NCBI GenBank assembly: GCA_024225875.1
Contig: JAAEMD010000203.1
Span: 1 to 5,067 of the forward strand
DNA length: 5,067 nucleotides
DNA from: a bacterium
GTDB taxonomy: Bacteria; Margulisbacteria; Marinamargulisbacteria; JAAEMD01
Direction: 5' to 3'
Position numbers and translations under genes: made by a program. Shown piece after piece: positions 1-5,067 of this stretch. The number at the start of each line of letters is the position of its first letter. Positions within the stretch are counted from its first letter, which is position 1. The notes below the pieces were generated by a model. It saw nothing but the letters and a program-made list of their open reading frames with translations. It was not told the DNA's origin and did not search any database.

Positions 1-5
1 AAATA

Positions 6-14
6 GTTAACATT
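6..14 (+). repeat. Left terminal inverted repeat of the IS630 element
   Basis: GTTAACATT begins directly after TA (4-5) and matches the reverse complement of 1085-1093 at 8 of 9 positions. It lies just past the transposase stop codon. The repeat is short, so the assignment rests on the pairing, the flanking TA and the tight fit around the gene. Confidence 0.6.
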
Positions 15-17
15 CAA

Positions 18-1058
18 TCAAACAGCTAAGGCAATATATTTAAGCTCTGCTTTTTTAAAATAATTAGAAACCTTTTTTGGGGATTTTTGAATAGAGTTCA
101 TAAAAGAACGGAGCGATTTTTTAAGGTCATCAACAGATTTAGGGCGTTTAGATTTCAGAGCATTGGCCTTAACATCATGGTTAAGTAGTTCGTCAGGGTT
201 TAGCTCTGGTGCATATGGCGGCAAATAAAAGACAGCTATTTTATCTGAATATTTTTCAAGCCATTTCCTGACTTTTTTGGCATGGTGTACCCGATGATTA
301 TCCACGATTAAAAATAGTTTGCGTTCTTGTTTATAAATCAATTTCCTCAAAAATCTCAGGTACACATCAACTGTAAATCTATCTTTAAAAACCATAAATC
401 GACACGTGCCTGGATTAGTAATTGTTGAGATCATATTACACCTGAATCGTGATCCAGAAGATTGAATGACAGGCGTTTGGCCTCGTCGTCCAAAAGATCG
501 GCCCACCTGGTCAGTTGAGCGAATGCCCATTTCATCACACCAATGAATTTCTGCACATTCTTTTTTAGCTTGTCTGTAGATTTCAGGGTATTCCTCTTGC
601 ATCCAGGCAGAAATAACCTTTGGATTTCTTTGATATGCCTGGCGAATCGGTTTTTGTGGCGTAAAACCCCATCTTTTTAATAATCGACTAACCGAACTAA
701 TCGATAAATCTATACCAAATTTATTCTTGATAAGTTCTTGAATAGCACCTCGTGTCCACAATGCCCACGGCATCTTTAGTTGCTCCGGACATTTATCTGT
801 GATCGTTCTGATTACCCAGGCGGATTGCCTCCCTTTTAGCTTACAGCTCTCCTGGGGGCGCCCTTGTCGTTTCTTGCTTAAACCAGAGACGCCTTTTTTT
901 TTGTAAATCTTTGCCCACTTGAATAGAGAAATTCGGCTAACACCAAACATTTCAGCAACTTCTTTTTGGCTTTTTCCTTTTTCTAGCGCTATTATAGCTC
1001 GTTTTCTAACTGCTTCTTGTGCATCGGGGCTTAACTTCCTGGCGTCTGTTCTTAGCAT
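18..1058 (-). CDS. IS630-family DDE transposase
   Basis: This protein would cut and rejoin DNA at the element ends to move the insertion sequence. It has 346 residues, a normal full length for the family. Residues about 14-60 form a helix-turn-helix (GKSQKEVAEMFGVSRISLFKW, roughly 28-48), followed by a basic GRP segment near 66-68. A second winged or HTH-like region covers about 80-140 (SISSVSRLLKRWGF). The catalytic domain has the three expected acidic sites: D175 in IHWCDEMGI, D253 in LIVDNHRVHH, and E290 in LPPYAPELNPDELLNHD. The NPDELLNxD form at the third site, instead of NPIExxW, marks a recognised IS630 subgroup. The ATG at 1056-1058 is secure because an in-frame TGA lies two codons upstream (1062-1064). 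There is no strong ribosome binding site. Codons 53-55 are a run of nine A that could promote slippage. No frameshift or missing catalytic residue is seen, so the gene is probably functional. Confidence 0.95.
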   Translation of the reverse strand: MLRTDARKLSPDAQEAVRKRAIIALEKGKSQKEVAEMFGVSRISLFKWAKIYKKKGVSGLSKKRQGRPQESCKLKGRQSAWVIRTITDKCPEQLKMPWALWTRGAIQELIKNKFGIDLSISSVSRLLKRWGFTPQKPIRQAYQRNPKVISAWMQEEYPEIYRQAKKECAEIHWCDEMGIRSTDQVGRSFGRRGQTPVIQSSGSRFRCNMISTITNPGTCRFMVFKDRFTVDVYLRFLRKLIYKQERKLFLIVDNHRVHHAKKVRKWLEKYSDKIAVFYLPPYAPELNPDELLNHDVKANALKSKRPKSVDDLKKSLRSFMNSIQKSPKKVSNYFKKAELKYIALAV

Positions 1059-1084
1059 ACTTCAGTTTATCATCATTTAAGCCT

Positions 1085-1093
1085 AATGTTAAT
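1085..1093 (-). repeat. Right terminal inverted repeat of the IS630 element
   Basis: AATGTTAAT is followed by TA (1094-1095) and, read on the minus strand, gives ATTAACATT, which differs from the left end only at the first base. It lies upstream of the transposase start, leaving about 26 bases between them for a leader and any promoter elements. Confidence 0.6.
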
Positions 1094-1148
1094 TATTTAT
1101 TGAACGGAGTAATAACAGCCAATGGTAATCATATTCAAGTTCAAGGAA

Positions 1149-4100
1149 TCATTTTGTATCGACTCTATCTAATGCTACTAATTCTTTTAAGTCGCTGTTA
1201 GATAATTCACTTATCCAGGTTTCTCCGGTATTTACCGTCAAATCCGAAAGCTCTTTTTTATTTATCAGCATCTCATTTATTTTTTCTTCAAATGTACCTT
1301 TGCTAATAAAGCGATAAACTAAAACATTTCTTTTTTGACCTATTCTAAAAGCTCTATCTGTTGCCTGGTTTTCAACTGCCGGATTCCACCATAAATCATA
1401 ATGAATTACATGATTTGCTGCTGTTAAATTAAGTCCGGTCCCTCCGGCTTTTAGAGATAAGATAAGCGTTTTATGTGCTTTATCATTTTGAAACAAATCT
1501 ACTATCTGGTCGCGTTTTTTTCTGGTAAGCCCACCGTGTAAAAATAATGTATCGCTATTTATAGGATCATTTATTAGATCAACTAATAAATCTCCCATTT
1601 CTTTGTATTGAGTAAATATAAGTGTTTTTTCATGGTTTTCTCTAATCTTATTTAAGAGCTGCATTAATAAGACAGCTTTTCCTGAAAGCTCTGTTTGCAC
1701 TTTTCCTTTTTTTAGATAATGTACAGGATGATTACAAACTTGTTTCAAAGAAGTCATTAATTTAAAAACAAGTCCTTTCCTTTCAATTCCTTCACTTTGG
1801 TCTAATATTTTTTGACTATCTTTTACAATTTTTTCATAAATTGCTGTCTGTTCTTTAGTTAGTTTACAATAAATGTCATTAGCAATTTTATCCGGCAAAT
1901 CTTTAATAATCTTTTTATCTGTTATAACTCTTCTTAAAATGAATGGAGCTGTTATCTTTTTAAACAAATCCAGTTTTTCGTGATTTCTAAATTTTTCTAT
2001 TGGAATAGCAAATGTATCTTTAAAAAATTTCAAGTTACCTAAATAATTTGGAAAAACAAAATCCATAATAGACCAGTATTCACTCAATTTGTTTTCAACA
2101 GGAGTACCTGTCATTGCAATTTTAATTTTAGCTTTTAAGCTTTTAACCGCTTTGGTTTGATTAGAAGTTGAGTTTTTTATGTTTTGAGCTTCATCTATTA
2201 TAATGCAAAACCATTTGGTTTTAGCAAAGATTTGGTTATCGGATCTAATAAGCCCGTAAGTTGTAATAATAATATCCTTATTTTTCAGCTCTAACTTTCG
2301 TTCTGTTCCATGATAAATTAAGCTTGCTAGATCAGCACTGAATTTCTTTATTTCTCTTTCCCAGTTTGTCATTAATGTTGCAGGTACAATAATTAATGCT
2401 TTTTCTTTTTTAAACTTATTTTCTTCTTTTAGTTTGGCCAGAAAACTAATTACCTGCACAGTTTTTCCCAGGCCCATATCATCTGCCAATAATGAGCCAA
2501 ACCCATTTTGTGCGTTTGAATATAGCCATTGAAAACCATTAAGCTGATATGGCCGTAGCGTAGCTTGCAGGGTATCAGGGATCAAAACATCCTTTTTCTT
2601 AAAGAGATTTTCAAATAATTGAGTTACTTTTTCATCTCTATTAATATTTACGCCATTATATTGACCTTCAAGATTAATTTTCAAGATATCCAGCGCACTG
2701 AATTTAGCTTCTTTTTGGGTTTGCTTTATTATTTTTTGGATTTCCTTCTCATCAAAATAGATATACTGATCTTTAATCTTTACGATCCCCGCATATTTTC
2801 TCACAAGCTTTGCAAAATCTTCCGGATTAATATATTCATCGTTACCTATAGCGATTGTCCATTCAAAATCTAATAATTGACCTAAAGATAAATAAGAAAT
2901 AGTTTCAGCTTCAGGTGCATTTTTGCTTCTACATCTAAGAGATATTCTGGGATTAAATATTTCTCTTAACGCTTTTGGCACCAGGGTTTTTATTCCTAAT
3001 AAATTAAGGACAGGTAATGATTTGAACCAGATATCTACAAAATCAGTTGATGAAACCAATAATTTTTTTGTTGTTGAATTCAAATAGTTGTTAATAGCAG
3101 GGAAATAATCCGCTAACATTGCCAGGTCAGCTAATATCCGGATAGTTGATTCTTTGTTTTTTGGCGCATTTATAAAGGTTTTAAGATTAATGCCTTTTGT
3201 CATTGGCCTGGTACTGTCTTCAACTAATAGTTCCAGAGAAAAATTAGCGTTATTTGCTTCATCAATTTTTATTATTGGCAGAAACTGGCGATGAATAATA
3301 GAAAAATTACTTAACCAGCGTTGTATTGTTTGAGGGATTTCATTATCTTCAAATTTCCTTATGGTAAAAGGTTCTAATTTAAAAAATAAATGATTTATAT
3401 CATCAAAATGTACTGATTCGGAACAGAAAGTCTTAACAAAAAAATTCAAAAATAAGGAACTTAAAAGTAAGGCTTGATTATGATAATCCTGTTCGATTCC
3501 TTCCACTTTTAGCAAGCTCTCATCCAGTAAAGACTTTAATCGATTAAAAACTTCTAAAACTTTCTTATTATAAAGACTTGGAATCCAGCGAATAATGAAT
3601 TTTTTCTTATCTATCTGAATTAGCTCAGGGATATAAGCACCTTGTTGTATTAACTTTGCAGCAAAATCATAAAACAAAAGCAGAATAACCTGTGTCTTAT
3701 GCAACTCTTCTATATTATTTAAATTAAGATTGTTTAATAAATAAATTAGAGAATGTATTTGAATATCGCTAAAGCTATTCTCTTTGTTTATTGCAAAATG
3801 CCGGGAAAATTTATGATGGGCAATTTTATTTTGTGTTTTGTAATCGGGCATATCTTTAAAAGATGTTTTTATTTTTCCATGAAAACTTAAAAGATCTTTT
3901 TTGAATTCTATACATATCTGTCCTTGTTTTACAGCTGCGTCAATATCCTCTACAGGAATATCTTCCAGAAAATTGATTATTTGCTTTTGAGATTGGTTAT
4001 ATGCCTTAGCTATAATATTTTTAAAGTTTCCTTCTGCATAAAACAAAGGCTTATCTGCTAATAAAGTCATATTATCTTTTGTAATATCGGAGATTTTAGA

Positions 4101-4748
4101 AAAATCAATATTTGCAATTATTTCTTGATAATCTTTATTTGATTTTACAGCAGTTATTTTTTTAGTCTCTTTTTTCTGAATTTTATTTGCTTTGTGGACT
4201 ATTTGTTCTGAGTTTGGTATAGCAATAGAATTTTCTTCGCTAAGCTCAAATTCTGAAAGTAAATCAAAGTTTTTTAAGTTAAAAACCAGGAAAGGATTTT
4301 TATCTATTTCATTGCCAGTAATATATATAACAGCTGCTATATGCTTACAGGGAACGGCCCAGTCAGGACAGGAGCAATTCGCATCTACATCCTGCCAGGT
4401 TGATGGAAAGACTTTGATTTTTTCATTTTCTAAATCTTCTAATAATGATACAGGAACTTTTTTTGCTGCTAATTGAGCTAAATAAAATGGGTTAGCATTT
4501 ATTAGATTTTTTAGTTTTTCTGCTTCTTTTTTCTTAAATTCCGGTAAAGTAATTTCTATACTATATGGCTTTCTTCTTGTACCCTGAACTTTAGCTTTGA
4601 TTTTATTATTTTTAATTTCTATGGCTGAAACAGACCCATTTCCAGCATAACGCCTCCCTCTTGGAAGCCTGTTAGAATAGTCGATATTCCTCAAAGCTTT
4701 AAGCCAGGCTTGTCCCCACCATGTATTACCAAAAATCATGTATGCCAT
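1149..4748 (-). CDS. SWIM zinc finger-SNF2 family ATPase (helicase-like) fusion protein
   Basis: This 1199-residue cytoplasmic protein is predicted to be an ATP-driven dsDNA translocase; SNF2 enzymes move along DNA and remodel protein-DNA contacts rather than unwinding strands. Residues 1-165 are a SWIM module: the family opening FGNTWWGQAWLKAL, then IDYSNRLPRGRRYA, then zinc ligands C125, C127, C134 and H136 (CSCPDWAVPCKH). Residues about 170-570 are a poorly conserved, Lys/Asn/Ile-rich linker. Residues about 580-690 resemble the SNF2-associated (DUF3670-like) region. The motor follows: LRPYQLNGFQWL (731-742), Walker A DDMGLGKT (756-763), DEAQ (852-855), TGTPVEN (880-886), TLIFTQY (1042-1048), KAGGTGLNLT (1100-1109) and QATDRAFRIGQ (1128-1138). 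All core motifs are intact. The first ATG is used because an in-frame TAA lies at 4758-4760; the ATG at codon 4 is an alternative, and neither has a clear Shine-Dalgarno sequence. The gene probably has its own transcript. Its biological role is not established: transcription recycling, DNA repair and defence are all possible. Confidence 0.95.
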   Translation of the reverse strand: MAYMIFGNTWWGQAWLKALRNIDYSNRLPRGRRYAGNGSVSAIEIKNNKIKAKVQGTRRKPYSIEITLPEFKKKEAEKLKNLINANPFYLAQLAAKKVPVSLLEDLENEKIKVFPSTWQDVDANCSCPDWAVPCKHIAAVIYITGNEIDKNPFLVFNLKNFDLLSEFELSEENSIAIPNSEQIVHKANKIQKKETKKITAVKSNKDYQEIIANIDFSKISDITKDNMTLLADKPLFYAEGNFKNIIAKAYNQSQKQIINFLEDIPVEDIDAAVKQGQICIEFKKDLLSFHGKIKTSFKDMPDYKTQNKIAHHKFSRHFAINKENSFSDIQIHSLIYLLNNLNLNNIEELHKTQVILLLFYDFAAKLIQQGAYIPELIQIDKKKFIIRWIPSLYNKKVLEVFNRLKSLLDESLLKVEGIEQDYHNQALLLSSLFLNFFVKTFCSESVHFDDINHLFFKLEPFTIRKFEDNEIPQTIQRWLSNFSIIHRQFLPIIKIDEANNANFSLELLVEDSTRPMTKGINLKTFINAPKNKESTIRILADLAMLADYFPAINNYLNSTTKKLLVSSTDFVDIWFKSLPVLNLLGIKTLVPKALREIFNPRISLRCRSKNAPEAETISYLSLGQLLDFEWTIAIGNDEYINPEDFAKLVRKYAGIVKIKDQYIYFDEKEIQKIIKQTQKEAKFSALDILKINLEGQYNGVNINRDEKVTQLFENLFKKKDVLIPDTLQATLRPYQLNGFQWLYSNAQNGFGSLLADDMGLGKTVQVISFLAKLKEENKFKKEKALIIVPATLMTNWEREIKKFSADLASLIYHGTERKLELKNKDIIITTYGLIRSDNQIFAKTKWFCIIIDEAQNIKNSTSNQTKAVKSLKAKIKIAMTGTPVENKLSEYWSIMDFVFPNYLGNLKFFKDTFAIPIEKFRNHEKLDLFKKITAPFILRRVITDKKIIKDLPDKIANDIYCKLTKEQTAIYEKIVKDSQKILDQSEGIERKGLVFKLMTSLKQVCNHPVHYLKKGKVQTELSGKAVLLMQLLNKIRENHEKTLIFTQYKEMGDLLVDLINDPINSDTLFLHGGLTRKKRDQIVDLFQNDKAHKTLILSLKAGGTGLNLTAANHVIHYDLWWNPAVENQATDRAFRIGQKRNVLVYRFISKGTFEEKINEMLINKKELSDLTVNTGETWISELSNSDLKELVALDRVDTK

Positions 4749-4817
4749 AACAGGTTTTTATATTATCAAATTATTTGTTTTATGCATAATTGATATAGCT
4801 TGTACTAAACTTCATTT

Positions 4818-4864
4818 TAGGCTGTCCTTTCTGGTTTTTAATTAGAATTTTAAAGGATAGCCTA
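4818..4864. repeat. Long inverted repeat (hairpin) upstream of the SNF2 gene
   Basis: The arms TAGGCTGTCCTTT (4818-4830) and AAAGGATAGCCTA (4852-4864) are complementary over 13 positions, with 12 standard pairs and one G-T (G-U in RNA) pair. The loop is 21 bases, and parts of it can pair further. It ends about 70 bases before the SNF2 start. On the minus strand it is followed by AAAATGAAG and on the plus strand by CTTTAAAAT, so neither side has a convincing U-tract and it is not a clear terminator. It could be a leader structure, an operator-like palindrome or a small mobile-element scar. Confidence 0.6.
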
Positions 4865-4875
4865 CTTTAAAATAC

Positions 4876-4900
4876 AAAAATACGTCTATGACGTGTTTTT
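4876..4900. terminator. Probable bidirectional rho-independent terminator
   Basis: The core stem ACGTC (4882-4886) pairs with GACGT (4890-4894) around a TAT loop. It extends through flanking A and T runs to about 11 pairs, including one T-G pair. The plus strand continues with GTTTTTTTAT and the minus strand with ATTTTTGTATTTT, so both directions show a stem followed by a T-rich tail. On the minus strand it begins about 22 bases after the stop of the fragment at 4923-5067, the expected place for that gene to end. The G+C part of the stem is short, so its strength is uncertain. Confidence 0.6.
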
Positions 4901-4922
4901 TTATGCCTGTTTCTCTCGCAGC

Positions 4923-5067
4923 TTATTTTATTTTTACCGGACACCAGTGTTTCCCGGTAGCTTCCTCTTTTTTCTTTCGAGCTTCTATTTTTTTGTTATA
5001 TGTACTCTGCTCTTCTTTATATCGATTTTTTGATCGTAATTCGATCTCTGCTTTGGCTTTTGCTATC
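4923..5067 (-). pseudogene. 3' end of a gene cut by the window edge, possibly a truncated IS1182-like transposase
   Basis: Forty-seven codons are visible before a TAA at 4923-4925; the gene begins beyond the right edge. The peptide is highly charged and probably helical or coiled-coil (AKAKAEIELRSKNRYKEE, then NKKIEARKKKEEATGK), and it ends in HWCPVKIK. From memory, the charged stretch ending in EEATGK resembles the linker in the middle of IS1182-like DDE transposases, where ATGK is normally followed by a Pro/Gly/Arg-rich segment and then the rest of the catalytic domain. Here it stops eight residues later, which suggests a truncated remnant. The change in sequence falls inside a palindrome at 4936-4958. 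A terminator-like hairpin follows closely. It could instead be the true C-terminus of an unrelated charged protein. The open frame and its stop are seen directly; the family assignment is tentative. Confidence 0.45.
4936..4958. repeat. Interrupted palindrome at the end of the right-edge gene fragment
   Basis: ACCGG (4936-4940) and CCGGT (4954-4958) are perfect inverses. Between them ACACCAGTGT is itself self-complementary, with a three-base bulge TTC on one side. The structure lies within the last codons of the fragment at 4923-5067, just where its resemblance to a transposase linker ends. No T-run follows it on either strand in the terminator position, so it is not a terminator. Confidence 0.5.

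Larger units (their letters stand above)
6..1093 (-). mobile_element. IS630-family insertion sequence, apparently complete
   Basis: This is a single-gene element of about 1.09 kb carrying an intact DDE transposase. The proposed ends are GTTAACATT at 6-14 and its near inverse AATGTTAAT at 1085-1093 (8 of 9 bases match). Each end is bordered on the outside by TA, at 4-5 and 1094-1095. IS630/Tc1-type elements insert at TA and duplicate it, so the paired TA fits the family. The transposase stop lies about 12 bases from one end and its start about 35 bases from the other, which is the usual tight packing. Its middle looks richer in G+C than the neighbouring SNF2 gene. The terminal repeats are short and do not extend well inward, so the exact ends are inferred, and the left end is only a few bases from the window edge. 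Confidence 0.72.

Noticed and set aside
1096..1148. Terminator after the SNF2 gene
   Set aside because: The only inverted pair seen (TTGAAC and GTTCAA) is six bases long with a loop of more than 30 bases and no T-run.
1019..1201. Plus-strand open frame of 60 codons across the end of the IS element and the SNF2 3' end
   Set aside because: It overlaps two well-supported minus-strand genes and has a low-complexity, leucine-rich translation with no family signal.
2619..2873. Plus-strand open frame of 84 codons with a hydrophobic Phe/Ile-rich translation
   Set aside because: It lies wholly antisense to the SNF2 gene. The apparent hydrophobicity is what an AT-rich, Lys/Asn-rich gene produces on the opposite strand.
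4192..4476. Plus-strand open frame of 94 codons
   Set aside because: It is antisense to the SWIM zinc-finger coding region, whose cysteine and histidine ligands are clearly conserved on the minus strand.
1149..4748. Phage-defence system built around the SNF2 ATPase
   Set aside because: SNF2-like proteins occur in some defence systems, but no methylase, nuclease, phospholipase-D-like or other partner gene is in the window, so the claim would rest on the ATPase alone.
4749..4817. Promoter of the SNF2 gene
   Set aside because: The stretch is very AT-rich and offers several weak -10-like strings (for example GATAAT), but none has a convincing -35 partner or Bacteroidetes-type motif at the right spacing, so no site can be chosen.
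4840..4922. Continuation of the right-edge gene's frame past its stop, open for about 26 codons
   Set aside because: The translation beyond the stop has no recognisable match and runs through the terminator-like hairpin, so readthrough or a broken gene continuing here is not supported.

Overview
The window is an AT-rich bacterial segment in which every supported gene lies on the minus strand. From left to right it holds a compact IS630-type insertion sequence (about 6-1093), a very large SNF2-family ATPase gene with an N-terminal SWIM zinc finger (1149-4748), a short non-coding gap with two hairpins (4749-4922), and the 3' end of a further gene that runs out of the right edge (4923-5067). That last fragment resembles the charged linker of an IS1182-like transposase and may be a remnant.

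The organism cannot be named from this window. The SNF2 gene is strongly AT-rich, with sampled 60-base lines of about 25-37% G+C. Neither complete gene has a strong Shine-Dalgarno sequence. Lineages with SWIM/SNF2 proteins are widespread, so these traits are compatible with many AT-rich environmental bacteria. The IS630 element looks richer in G+C in its middle (sampled lines of 50-55%), which suggests it arrived separately.

The genes do not form an obvious pathway. The SNF2 protein is the resident gene of interest. It joins in one chain a SWIM zinc-finger module, an SNF2-associated region and a complete two-lobed ATPase motor. In Bacillus the SWIM protein and the SNF2 motor are, as I recall, separate neighbouring genes (ywqB/ywqA), so this looks like a fusion of two functional partners into one dsDNA-translocating enzyme of unknown physiological role.

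The IS630 copy sits in the same orientation, and its right end is about 55 bases past the SNF2 stop codon. It appears intact. A probable bidirectional terminator at 4876-4900 separates the SNF2 gene from the fragment at the right edge, so SNF2 is probably transcribed alone from the gap at 4749-4875. I see no CRISPR array, tRNA, rRNA or recognisable defence cassette. The window is mostly ordinary, with a few features worth checking.
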